From the NCBI GenBank assembly GCA_019614645.1, contig JABWDB010000004.1:16120001-16184000 (forward strand): a DNA stretch of 64,000 bases, read 5' to 3'. Shown here piece by piece: positions 1 through 11,971 of this stretch. Under the pieces are notes generated by a model, which was not told where the DNA came from, did no database searches, and worked only from the letters and a program-made list of their open reading frames with translations. This DNA is from Stratiolaelaps scimitus. Taxonomy: Eukaryota; Arthropoda; Arachnida; Mesostigmata; Laelapidae. The position numbers were made by a program, and so were the translations under genes. Within the stretch, counting starts at the first letter, position 1. Every line of letters starts with the position of its first letter.

Positions 1-1008
1 CTCAGGAAATACGCTTCAGGAAGGCTGACACACCTACGTTACTATGCAGTAGTTAATTCTTAAATTTCTACTGCAATCTTTTTTTGGGGATCGTTGTTCG
101 ATCGATTATGGCTACGGCGGCTGTCGCTAATGCTATTTCCTATTGATCTGCTGTTGCTGGTTCGTTATTCTGTTCTCTAGTGACATTCATCATTCGTCCC
201 ACGAGCCGTTCCCCGCAGGGGGTCCTATTCGCCAAAATCAAGTTTCGGCTGCCGTTCCGGCGGTCGGCGCGCAATGACATTTCGTCTGAATTATGGCATC
301 ACGTTGTGCTGCCCGCTCTCGAATATGCCGCTGTACGTGGTAGTACAACTACGGACGTCATCGAGTTCTCTGTTGTCGGCTGCCGCCGGCCTCAACCCCT
401 CGGCTCATAGGGCAACGGCAGCACGAACAACACTAACAACAGCTCAGCAAAACGCATTCGGAGCGGCCGTCGGCGACGGGGAATCGAACGGTGAGGAGCA
501 ATCCGACCGATGGATCGTTTAACGCTCGTGCATGCTGGCGCCGTTGCTGTTACGGCGTCTGTTGCGTGATGGGCTGTCATATGTCGCTCGTTTGCTGCTG
601 CTGCTGTCCCGGTTGCTGGCGATAGTGTGCTCGTAGATAAAATACTATTAGGGATGGGAGAACGAGTACGTGGTGGGTGATGTTGATCACCACCACGACC
701 ACCACCATAAATCGGTGAAGGAGAACCGTTCTGTAAAAGGAACTCCACGAGCGAACGGTGATGCTTCTTCGAGCGGCGGCGGCGGTCGACGACAACCGAC
801 GACGAATCGTGAGCGGATAGAAGAGCAGAAGAAGAAAGTCTGAGTGACTGACTCTGATGAGGACCGAATCAGACGGAGACTGAATCAGACCAATCGACCG
901 ACGAGTTTTGAGTGCTGCCACTGCGACCACTGCTGCAGGGGTGATCCTCTCTGTCCCTCACTTTTGAGGCGCTTCACTGCCTATGAGGAAATCATTTATT
1001 TATAGATC

Positions 1009-1015
1009 ACACACC

Positions 1016-1081
<66 letters not shown>

Positions 1082-1100
1082 TAGATATATGTATATATAG
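1009..1100. repeat. (CA)n followed by (TA)n microsatellite
   Basis: Compound dinucleotide tract, CA then TA, interrupted by TG and AAA. Confidence 0.95.
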
Positions 1101-2872
1101 CGATGATTACGAACACGCAGCATAGGGGAAGAGAGCAGGGCTAAGTAGACAGATGATGAAAAGCAAATTCAGACAGATGAATTGCTACAGAGTTCGTGAC
1201 TTTTCGCTTGCTTCTTCCGACGGCCCGCTCCCTGCTTGTCTCAATGTGGAAAATAGACAGACGTTAGCGGTGATGGCAACGCAGTTGTAGTTATTATACA
1301 TGTTCGCATAGATTTTGAAAAGTTTGCCTGGGAGCTACTCTCTCAATGGACAGCCAGACCTGCCGAGTCGAGCAGAACTATTATATAATATATTATACCC
1401 TTAGCCGAGATCGGAGGGCAGATGGCCAAATGAGAAGTCCGGGAAGCAATCGATCTCATCTAATCGCTACGATTCGATGCAGCTGGCCCCGAACCCTCGC
1501 TTGGTTAGGCTACGTGAAGCTAGACACTGCCCTTCCCTGCTGCGCTGGTAAACTCGCGTTATTATACAAATACATTATTATATAATGCTATAGGCACGGA
1601 TATATTTTCAAACTTCGCTTGAACAGCTCGGTCATTGCTGGGTGACCCGTGAGCGCCGAGCTGTGTTCACTCGATCCTCTTTCGTTCGGCTATTGCAGAG
1701 TATCGGAAGCTTATCGCAATTCCCATTGGGATGACGATGTCGATGACTTGCTGCGGTAATGTGCGTAGACACCCGGTTGCAGTTACCATTTCGACGAAGC
1801 CTCCCGCGTGCGCCCCGCCCCCCCCCCCCCGCTCCCCATAGGGAAAGGTACCAGCGCCCCCTTTCAATTGTGGTGTTCTGTTGTTATTCCGTGCTGCGGC
1901 CACCGGCCACTGGGAGCTGGGAATAACATTGCGAAAGTTGGATTCCTCTGCGGGCTGTTATAACAAGTGAACTTAAAAGTGCACGTATCTCACCTCTCTC
2001 TCTCTCTCTCCCTCTTAGTGGTAAATTGTTTTTGGTATCGACACTGAGAAACAACATAATAATATTACATGAATCTTCGACGATGTGGTGAATTTATTCA
2101 CTCCACAAAATAGTTCCACTAGATTTTTGGAGACTGCGTACTCACGTATCATTGATTCAGTTGAGGCCTACATTTGTTTATTCATGCGGTCGGCCTTACA
2201 CAGACTCACATTGGTAACGAGCCAATGATTAATTAATGATGTGGTACAATAAAATCCGTTCATAATTGTTATGCCGCTCGAGTAGTTGCACTGCGATTAC
2301 TCCACGATAAGTGCCTTGCAGGAGGCCACTGAATCCCTGCGGCGACGCAAATGAACGAGCCGTTTGATAATCGCAAGCCCATCGTGGCTGATGTTGGATA
2401 TAAGCGATGAATGAGCTCATCTTACATGGATAGATTTAAATGCAGACTTTCTGCATATGAAATGTCTCCAGACGTATTCAGAAAACGGCTGATATGCGCC
2501 AGCTCGAAATGACCGATTACCACGTGATGGCACAAGGGGGGGACAGGCTGCTCGTGACTTCCAGGAAATGTCATCATGCAAATAATAGCGTAAGGCAGCT
2601 CGGCTACGCATTGATGATATTCAGGCAAATCAGGCTGCTTTCGAATTCTATATCGCTCATTATTCGTGGCTTCATAGCCAAGCAAGTTTTGCTTGAATGG
2701 ATATATATATATATTATACTAATGATAATATGACGAGTGCTGTAATACATTTGTATACATTTTCGGAAATACAAAAATATAAATAGTGTTATTCAAACTT
2801 GCCAAATTAGGTACCAGTCAAATCATTCGCTAAGCAGTCCTGCCGTCCCTGCCGATTTTTCAGCTGTTGCCA

Positions 2873-2874
<2 letters not shown>

Positions 2875-2969
<95 letters not shown>

Positions 2970-2982
2970 TATACATATATAT
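2875..2982. repeat. Long (TA)n microsatellite, about 108 bp
   Basis: Uninterrupted alternating AT from 2875 to about 2961, then ACA-interrupted to 2982. It is the longest simple repeat in the window, and its length is probably variable between individuals and uncertain in the assembly. Confidence 0.97.
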
Positions 2983-3731
2983 CGAGCGACAGCAACGAGC
3001 ATGGCAGACACTCACTCGCTGACTACTCGTACTACTCAGAAAAGGAGACAGTGGACACCTAAATATCCTATATGTATTATATGTAGGTCGGAGTTTCCCT
3101 TTATCCCTGTCCCAAGCTAATTTAAACAGATGTCTCTGCCTCTAGGTACAGCCATCTCCATAATCATAGTTATCATCTTTTTTATGGACTCACGACGGCA
3201 ATGGCACTGACAATGCCGACAATGGCCGATGACGCCGGTCTCCAGCGACCGGTATCACCAGCAGCAGCAGCAGCCACTACACGCACAACAGTAGTAGTAG
3301 TAATAGTAGCAGCAACAGCAGTACCGGTTCGCTTTCAGTGATGCTCGCAGACGAGCAGCTTAAAGCCGATAGCTAGCCAGGCCTGTCTGTCTGTCTCTCC
3401 ATCTGTTTGCCGTGCGTCGTAAACATCGTTGGCAAGCACGGATCTTCCACCCACGCAGTAAGTTGCAATTAGATGGGTTCGAGGCCGTCGTATGAAGACG
3501 GGCGGCCTATTCAAGCGATGCCTTCATTCTTCATCTACTCCTCAGCCGTTTCATGCTTCTTTCACAGCCGTGAGCCAGCCATCGGCTTTCGGTGACCACG
3601 AACAGCGCTGACCGCGACGCTGATGACGACAAGAAATGTAATACACACGGCGATGCAGTGAATGCTAAAGCTTTGCCGGAGTCCGTGCCTCCAACAATAC
3701 GAGGTGCATATTTACCTGTATAAACAGCATC

Positions 3732-4160
3732 ATGTCCAGTGAGACGATACGCGTGGGTCTTGCCCGATCAACAAAGGAACCACTGCAGCGAATGGCGCCG
3801 CTGTCACCGCCGCCAGCGCGAATGACAACAACGACAAGGACATCGAAACAAAGATTATGTCATTTTGCGTTCGCGTTGGTGCGAACTACTGCTACATCGA
3901 TACAGCCTTATATCATAGTGATCATTGCAATGCTGGTCAGTTGGCATGGGACGGCTAACTGCAGCAAGAACAGCACCATGGGTGCAGGAGGCGGAAAAGG
4001 TGAAAATCGCTCATATGAGCGTCTGGTGGCTTTGAATTGGCAGAGCTGCCCGTTCGACTACGGGTCCGTGCTTCAATATAAGGCCAAATGTCTAATTCAG
4101 TGGCATGAGTGTGAGCCATGCCTCTCTGTTAAGAAGATGATGTGTGACATTCCTAACTAA
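3732..4160 (+). CDS. Candidate secreted or membrane-anchored small protein, 142 aa (unrecognised)
   Basis: Open frame with a true ATG and a TAA stop. What supports it: a hydrophobic segment at residues 58-71, directly followed by a cysteine-rich, glycosylation-prone domain with cysteines at 77, 106, 120, 127, 130 and 138 and N-linked sequons at 76, 80 and 92. This is the arrangement expected of a late signal-anchor or an internally initiated signal peptide plus a disulfide-bonded domain. Against it: the first 50 residues are Thr/Arg/Pro-rich like surrounding noncoding sequence, the hydrophobic segment is short, and an antiparallel open frame (4092-4400) overlaps the end. It may be only the first exon; a GTGAGC donor-like site lies near 4110. 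I do not recognise a family. Confidence 0.25.
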   Translation: MSSETIRVGLARSTKEPLQRMAPLSPPPARMTTTTRTSKQRLCHFAFALVRTTATSIQPYIIVIIAMLVSWHGTANCSKNSTMGAGGGKGENRSYERLVALNWQSCPFDYGSVLQYKAKCLIQWHECEPCLSVKKMMCDIPN

Positions 4161-5875
4161 GAGTAATATGTGTACGAATACAGAAAAATCAGCCAAACCT
4201 GAGTAACAGTTCCAATGAACGCCCGGAATGATCAAGTCACAAACTACGTTGGTTCTATCCTCTTGACGGAAGTCAACATTGTTGTTATTGCTCTTGTCAC
4301 ATGTTTTGACGATTTCGCATATTGATGCAATCTTTGATTCCAATCGTCGTTCTAAACACGAAATCCGATAGCATCCAAACATTAGTATTTCAGAACGCAC
4401 TCACAGAGGTGACTTCGTACAGCAAAATATTATTACTCATACAGATGCAATAATGTGTCGCCTCCATACGTTGAGCATGCAGCTGATCAGATTGTGATAG
4501 TAGTTTCATAGTGATTTTGGCGTAGTGCGTTTAACACGGACCCCACCGTCGCTTTGATTCAAAGATCCTTCAACTTTTTACCGGAAACTGCATCATCACA
4601 CCAACACACCATCAACGAGACGCTGCGAATCCACTTTGGCTCGAATCCGGCTCTTCTCATCCGTGATCTTATCGGTAAATCCTACCACGGGGAGTTCATT
4701 AGAATGAGGGTCTCGGCTGTGCGGCAAGTTCACCCAACAAGCAGCTAGAATACACGATAATGACATCTGAATACATCACTACTACTACTATGACAATGTA
4801 GCTCAATATCCGTATATTGTCGCCATTATGACATGAGCGAGCATGATCGACCATATTGTGGGTGTGTTATTGGTCAGCGACCATTACCCTGGCAATGCTG
4901 GGGTAATATATCTGTTGTTGTTCCGGGAAGAAACTTGGTGGAGGGCAGCTCGGCAATCAGACTTGAATTAAATAATAATAATAATATAAAAACAGTAAAA
5001 CACGAAACAGAATTGAAAATTTCATAGCTATTCGATGGCCTCGATCCATGATACTACAGCATCGATATATAAGAGTAATGGTGTTATCATTCAGTTTATT
5101 TCACAGCGGCGCGACAGTGCTTCTAGCAAATCATTCCCACCGGCCATCTTTTCTTCGTCGGCGTCTGGCGTACGTTACTGGCGACGCCTAAATAATCATC
5201 ATGAAACTGGGGAAACCCAAATCATATCCGGTTCATCCATTTCTCAATTCCACCGTGCCTCCATTCCTCCTGCCACGGTGTGCGTGTCCTCTCTCGTCCG
5301 GCAATAAGCGATGACGAGATAGTCACGCATCGACTACGAAGAGCCTACGAAGCTGCTCGAGTGATGCCTGATAATTACGAAGGACAATATTTACAATCTG
5401 TCATCATTCATCGCTTCTATTTCTCAGAGGACATTTATTCGAAAATTCATCAATGAACATGCTTCGTTGAGCGATATTAACTGATATATACATTGTTACC
5501 AACGGGGAAATGTTGTCGGCTACGAGTAGCGGCCATCAATGCGTTTATTTAGTAAATATTAATCTAGGAGAAACAAACTGAAATGCCCGCATAACAACTT
5601 GTCGCTCAAGGTAAACAAATGCGCTTGTTTACAATTTGCAGCGTTTCTTGTTCATTCAAGAAATAGGCCCGTATACATCGATCAATTCTGCATTATGATC
5701 TACGAGCACAGCCTGATCCCATTGACGACTGGCCATTTATCCAGCTGCGCGAGCTTTCGGCTGCATACAAACACCTACTTCGGCCGTACAGTGACGTACG
5801 CTACACAGCGGGCTAAGGGCCGTGCTTCCCTACGGGGCACGACCTCCCCTTCGTCTGCAGCCTTCGCCGTAGTGA
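4161..5875. other. Noncoding stretch, no gene supported
   Basis: Moderate GC with little simple repeat. Open frames at 4554-4748, 4833-5027 and 5035-5307 are 64-90 codons and unrecognised. Confidence 0.5.
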
Positions 5876-6226
5876 ATGACTGCCTCCTCTTTCGAACCTA
5901 ACCAATACGAACTCGATTCCCGATTCGTTCCCTCGTTCCGGAATCTAATACGTCGTTCGGGTGTACGTCCGCTAGCCTATCAGTCCATCAGGAAGCCTGT
6001 CGATCTGGCTTTCACAGTCAGACCACCTCGACCGACGTCGAAAACAACGACAACGGCGACAGCGGCGGGGGCAACGACAACAGACCTGGTAACTGGGACT
6101 TCGCCAGCTTCGCGACGAGTTGACGACGAAGATGTAATTGTTTTTATAATATACGGCGGGAGATCACAGGTATTTTCGGATGCATCAACGCGCACGAGCT
6201 ATTTCCAATTTCGAGACTCACGATAG
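5876..6226 (+). CDS. Candidate 116-aa open frame of unknown function
   Basis: ATG-initiated frame with a Thr/Ala-rich middle (about residues 56-75), an acidic patch around residues 84-88 and no transmembrane or signal sequence. It sits just upstream of a GC-rich stretch (6230-6500). No family is recognised, and frames of this length are expected by chance here, so the call rests mainly on a balanced amino-acid composition. Confidence 0.15.
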   Translation: MTASSFEPNQYELDSRFVPSFRNLIRRSGVRPLAYQSIRKPVDLAFTVRPPRPTSKTTTTATAAGATTTDLVTGTSPASRRVDDEDVIVFIIYGGRSQVFSDASTRTSYFQFRDSR

Positions 6227-7981
6227 CGGGGATCTCCTAACCCCTTCACTGAGGGCAGGCGAGCTAAGCTAGCCGACGTTCGACCTCGCACTGCTCGCCT
6301 CGACCACTCCCTGCTCACAACCTCGCGGTTCTCTCTCGTACATCGATTCCTCTACGCGTTTCGTCCCGATTCGTTCACAGCACTAGCACTCGGACGGGTG
6401 GTCGGATGTCTGGGGGCCGGTCAGGTACATTCGACGAGATCGCAGTGTGAGTACGGCTCGAGACACCTCGTGCTACGATCTGGCAATGTTTCGGCCAAGC
6501 CAAACGATATGTTAAGCACGACGTCTGCAGACTGGCCTTATTAAGGCTGGTAGACTCCAGCTAGACGGTTAGTAACGCTCGAATCCATCCATTGGAGTCG
6601 GACTTTCGTAGTTTGTCTGTCCGCCAGCGTATCGGGGATGCTATTGCACAAATCGATTCCACAACATTCGACATTCGTTTAGTGGGTTGTGTCCGCTTGG
6701 GTTGGACACAACTTTTGAAACTATTAGAAATATTTACAAAATATGTATATCGATCAGTATTTCTTATCATTTTCGAGCGTTTCAGATTGCGCAGCGAATG
6801 CACGGCGCCCGTCTCCAACTGTATATGTACATGCTGTCCATGAAGCCATACGCAGTGGACGGCGCGCATCGTTGTCAGATGCGATTTCCAGATAGACCGC
6901 TGGCACCATAGGCTACAAACTATTCTGATCTGCAATTTACAATGTTGCAATCGCTTCCCCATATTCTCGAGGCAGCGAAACGAACTCGCTCTGTGCGTTC
7001 CTACGCAGCGTCCTCGAACGATGGCTAACGCATAACCCCTGATGGAAAGTCACTAACGGAGGCTAATAATCTCTATATCAGGGATGCCATATATTATCCT
7101 CATGTATAACAATTACTGACACTAATATTCGGGTACGTACATGTCGATGACGCGGCCGTATCTACGTATCTCCAGTATTTATCTAATGCTTGACACAGGC
7201 ACAAGGCTGGAGGCGTAATGACGCCGCCGCCGTCACACATGTCGTTCCCGTGTCCCGATGCGTCACAGGTATACCGCCAAGGCAACGAATGACAGCGTCT
7301 GATCTCCGAACTGCAGTCGGCATTTCCGCCTCTTCGGGGTCTGAAGAATAGCTAATTCTTCCCTCCCACATCTCATTTCGTGTCTCCCATTTGTGGCCGT
7401 TATTATATACTTCGCTGTTCTACAACCCGGCATCGCTGTAATCGCAGTTCCGCCAATAAACCAACATTTGTATCGTACTGCATTAGGTCAGACAGGCGAA
7501 TCAGGCGAATGATTCAAGAGAGTGTTACCCTGCGCCCGAAAAGAAATGTGTACTTACGGCTGATGCAGATGTTTGATGTCCGCTCCGTCTATGGGAAGAG
7601 CAAGCACGAGCTGAGGCTGAGATGAGGGTGAGAAGAGCCGTATGCGAGAACGCTAGAGAGGTCACGAAAGGCGCATATCCGGGGCAAGGCGGTGCGTGGA
7701 CAATCTTCGAGGAAAACGCCAACAACATTCTCGTGACATTCGAAAATGAGGTGGAGCGTTAACAGAGACATAACAGCAGCGCTAGAGACGAATATTTGCA
7801 GGCCTTCTAGCGACCGCCGTCCCGTTCAGCCGCTTTAAGTTGTTGATTTGTATTTATTCAATTCGCATCGCATCGTGGCATGCTTGCCGACGAACGCGCT
7901 GCCAGCAGGCCTCATAACGACGAGTTTCTGATTGCCATGAGCTGCAGACATACAGGGGTCTCGGTAAGTCGCGCTACTCAA
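6227..7981. other. Noncoding stretch, GC-rich at its left end
   Basis: 6230-6500 is CpG-rich and could be promoter-type DNA, but no start site can be fixed. Overlapping antiparallel frames at 6561-6962 and 6592-6843 are not convincing. Confidence 0.5.
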
Positions 7982-8271
7982 TGGCGTTCAGAGAGGTTGC
8001 GTAAGCCACCATAGGGATACGATGTCAAGAAAGGTTCCACAAAAAAACGCAACTCTCTCGGGTTGCGTTTTCCTTTTGAACGCGTTCAAAATATCACACA
8101 TCCCCCATAGACGGAATTGCGTAACTTGATGAACGCGTCAAATCCGCAATAGAGACAACGGCTATGGGATTTAAAATGAAACCCAGCGCTACACGAAACT
8201 AGACGACTTTTTGAACGGATGGAAAGAGAATTGCAACCCTATAGACGGTTGTGTAACTTTAATGGACGCCA
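7982..8271. mobile_element. MITE-like non-autonomous element, about 290 bp, with degenerate terminal inverted repeats
   Basis: The first 35 bases (from TGGCGT) match the reverse complement of the last 35 bases (ending ACGCCA) at about 23 positions, so the ends form an imperfect terminal inverted repeat. A third copy of the same motif lies inside at 8108-8140, in direct orientation to the right end (both read ATAGACGG, then TGCGTAACTT or TGTGTAACTT, then a GAACGC/GGACGC core). Internal symmetry is marked: a 10-bp perfect hairpin at 8044-8053/8062-8071 and an 18-bp perfect palindrome at 8074-8091. No coding capacity. No clear target-site duplication was seen, so the exact ends and superfamily are open. 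Confidence 0.5.
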
Positions 8272-10446
8272 CAGGGTTGCTTGACTTTCCGGACACCCTG
8301 TACGTTTATGTACGATGAATTAGTGCTGATATCTCGGGCAATGCAGTTATTTATATCACATGTAAATGCATTTATATACTACAAGTATTCAGTGGCCAAG
8401 GCTCACACAAATATTCCATGTGTAATATACTTGCAGTGCTATCGTTTTAAGACACCCCACACGCCCAGAGATCACGCATGCATATGTATTGTAGAAGTTT
8501 GGACGTCATCCATCCTCCAGGGACTAGGGCCAATGCTCTAATTGTTTATTTGTTATTGTTGTCAACAGCAGCTGCTAAACCAGCTGCTGTTTCAGGAGAA
8601 TCCAATTCGGCATACACCTTTGAAAGTGCCATTATATATATGCTCATCTGATGACACAGCGTAGACCACTACCGTTATATATATATATATATATATATTA
8701 TCTAATGTGAAGCTGTCAACCGCGTCCAACTGACAAGAGGCGTATACACATATACAGAGCTCAGTTAGCAGTTCCTATTCCGAAAAAAATTAACATCCTT
8801 ATTATTTATTTCACTTGTACTATTATAATAGTGCAGACGTACAGACCAAAAATTGATTGTCATAACCACCCTTTGTGTTGTCGAAAAAGGCATAAATGAG
8901 AAACAAACGATGAAGTGACAAGCCAACCAACGTTTTGGACCGTAAAACACTATTTTATGTTGATATATATATATATATATGCTGTATAGCCCCCTGTGTT
9001 TGCTTATCGGTACGTTGTTGACTAGGGTTTTATGCTCGCCAACCATCGGTGGCGTCAGTCTTGGCCAGCCTCTGGCACCTGCGTCGTCTGTGGCATTTGG
9101 CGAGATCTGATACATGTGTGCTCTCAGGTAGAGGCCAAATGCATCCCACACAATGGTAGCGGCAATTACATGGCGTTTATTTGCTTGTTTATTTATAAAA
9201 AAATAGTAAAGTTTCTATATAAAACAATATGCATAGTAAATGGCAGTATCATAGATTCTGCAACGTGCTGTTCTTATCAAAAAATAAGAATATAGCGGCG
9301 GAGTAGTTGTAGTATGTATGATATTAGACAATGGTAGTGGTTGTGGGTAATAGCCGGTCTATCCATTTGCCGGAGGTGAGTAAGAGCGAGGGAGGGTGAC
9401 AGAGAGAGAGAGAGATGGAGAGATTGTAGATAGAGAAGAATGGTGTACAGACGGACGTCCTTTTCGGTGTTTCCTTCATTGGCGGTGCATTGGTGCTATT
9501 TGTGTGTCGGTCGTTGAAGCCCGTCTGTATCCAAGTTCTAGGTAAACACTCAGTGAAACTATGTGATTTTTGTTCCGGCATCGTTGCAACAGTCGAGTAA
9601 TCGACCTTTGCCAGTGGCTTTAAGCCAACGAACGAGCTCGCGACCCGAGCACTTGTACGTAGTCGAAGTCGAAAACAAAGGAGGCAGTGACCCAAAAGGG
9701 GAAGTGTGATGTGTGATATATATATATATATATATATATACAGCTCACTCTCTGTCTAACATACACTGCCTGTACTTCTGACAGAGGGATCTGAACACAG
9801 CAGACATATAAAATCGTATGCTACGGTAACTGATTAAAAAAAAACGAATACAACTATTTTTGCTTCGTTCACATAGTTTCGGTTATTATCATCGTATGTA
9901 TTTCATAGCAAGTAGTAATTCACAAGCACCCTCAGGCAGGGCCGTCCCCATCCCCAAAAGTGAATGCGCTAATCGGCTTTGAATGATAATTACTTCCACA
10001 CTTACTAACACTGTCTGGGCCCACGTAATAATTATAATTGTGATATGAGAAAAACAAAATTCAACATATATCCTAGATAATCAGTGTTATACATACATGT
10101 GAAAGCATTATTATTAGAAATGACCCATTAAAAAGAACTCGCTGGAACCTTACATATATGATATTCACACTCCCTCCATCTAACCCCCCCACTCTCTGTC
10201 TCCCTTGATAAAATCATGTTGAATAACTTTACAGAGTAGAACAGCGTCGTTGCATAGCATGTTTCCTTTTTGAGAATATTGTTGTGTCTGTAATGATTAT
10301 GCAGCCAGGCTTTCGACCCATGGTACAGGCGAAGCGGGATGCTAATTGAGATGTCTGCTGTTGCCTGCCACAAACACCTGATTCGGTCTCTTCACTGCCT
10401 GCGGTGGTTAGACACTATGATGCCAGCCATCTTCGTAGCATATCGG

Positions 10447-10482
<36 letters not shown>

Positions 10483-10483
10483 T
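10447..10483. repeat. (TA)n microsatellite
   Basis: Alternating TA with one ACA interruption. Confidence 0.95.
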
Positions 10484-10889
10484 GGAATTAAGCCCAGCGC
10501 AGACTTGCTTGATCTGCCCAAGGCTTTTGACGCGAATCGGAAACGACTTCCCTTGTACTTGTGTGGGTGGTTGATCCTTTGTTCGTTGGATAGGAGGTGT
10601 TACAGACACTGGACTCAATTGGATACTGAATCGAAGTTCGTCACCTTGGAAATACACACTCACTCACTACCGACAGTAGTAGTCGTGTAGTGAATTCCGA
10701 CAATGCAATTTTCTCTATGGCATAATTTCGACATGACGCATCGCTCGCCCCGCGAGACGGACAATGAAGTCGCGGACGATCAACGGTGAGGACTGGTGGA
10801 GGTTGGGCTGCATGCGAATGAAGAGACAATAAACGAACAGACAGGTCCAGGATACATGACAACGTATCATGCAAAATCTAATTAATTTG

Positions 10890-10893
10890 AATA

Positions 10894-10925
<32 letters not shown>
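10890..10925. repeat. (TA)n microsatellite
   Basis: Alternating AT with one ACA interruption. Confidence 0.95.
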
Positions 10926-11927
10926 ATCATGAATGCTCCCGTTATGTATCTTCCATACATTATGTGGGTAGATAGTGGGAGAAGTGTGCCTATTACATTG
11001 TTACAATGATTACTTATCTCTGCAGGTGAGAAATAAAGGGAGAAATAAAGCATCCGTTTTTTTTCCTATATGTCTGAACTGTTCCTTCCACGCTCAGCAA
11101 TTTCGCTTAAAGTCAGTCATGTGGTGTGCTGTATATGCCGTGGTATCCATTGCCAAACTTTCGACTAGATTTAGCTTGTGTTTGTATGAGTGAGATCAAC
11201 GTTACGAGAAGCTGTCAGCAGTGACCGTCTGTCCACAAATCGCGACACGAAACGAATGGAAATAATTGCCCAAGTCTTATCCTATCTTCCCTCCTTCGTT
11301 GTAATTTAATTTGAATAAACTGCCCGCTTATTATTTTCATAGGGTAGAAAGCCAATATATATTTTGCCAACTAGTCAAGGAGACATTCGTAGCTCAAAGG
11401 TTTTACAACTCGTGGACCGCTAAGATCGGTAGAGACTCTCGGTAGAGAATGGACTTAATTGAAGACTCGGTTTGTATTTGTTTTTTTTTTGCCATAAAAC
11501 ATCATAGTCGTTTTATTTCCTATTTAATTATAATCGTAGTATTCGTATCATAATATCCATCATCGCCATTGTCGTCACCCTATCGACTGACAGTATTTTT
11601 AACCTATATTTTTGTCACCCCTTGTGGCTTGTTCCGCAATCTTGGTTCTAGCAAATTGTTAAGTTTCTGATGATTTTTTGTTGAAATTCATTGTGTCGTT
11701 ATTCGATTGTGTTTCATTTTTCTCAATAATGTGTTTCCACCTCGCTGTTCAATTTTTATTAATATTCGTATTTCTTCTTTTTTTATTCGTGTTATTTACT
11801 TTGAGCGGCCGGGAGGCGGCCTTGTGCTCGGCGACACTGCCCATAATGATTCGATCATCGCTATCGCCATTATTATTCATCATTTGGACTACGAAAATTT
11901 ACATCTAAGTTTACAGTGTGTGGTGCT

Positions 11928-11971
11928 TATATATATATATATGTGTATATGTATATATGTATATATATATA
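11928..11971. repeat. (TA)n microsatellite with TG interruptions
   Basis: Alternating AT interrupted by GTG and ATG units. Confidence 0.95.

Larger units (their letters stand above)
1..3731. other. Noncoding stretch with microsatellites
   Basis: No supportable gene. Contains (CA)n/(TA)n at 1009-1100, a 13-base C run at 1818-1830, (CT)n at 1994-2013, the long (TA)n at 2875-2982 and CAG/TAG triplet runs around 3258-3325. Open frames at 274-522, 392-748 and 577-930 overlap one another on opposite strands and lack motifs. Confidence 0.6.

Noticed and set aside
4635..4660. tRNA B-box-like GGCTCGAATCC
   Set aside because: No A box or acceptor stem upstream.
11390..11460. tRNA A-box-like sequence TAGCTCAAAGG
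   Set aside because: No B box (GGTTCGA type) at the proper distance and no cloverleaf pairing.
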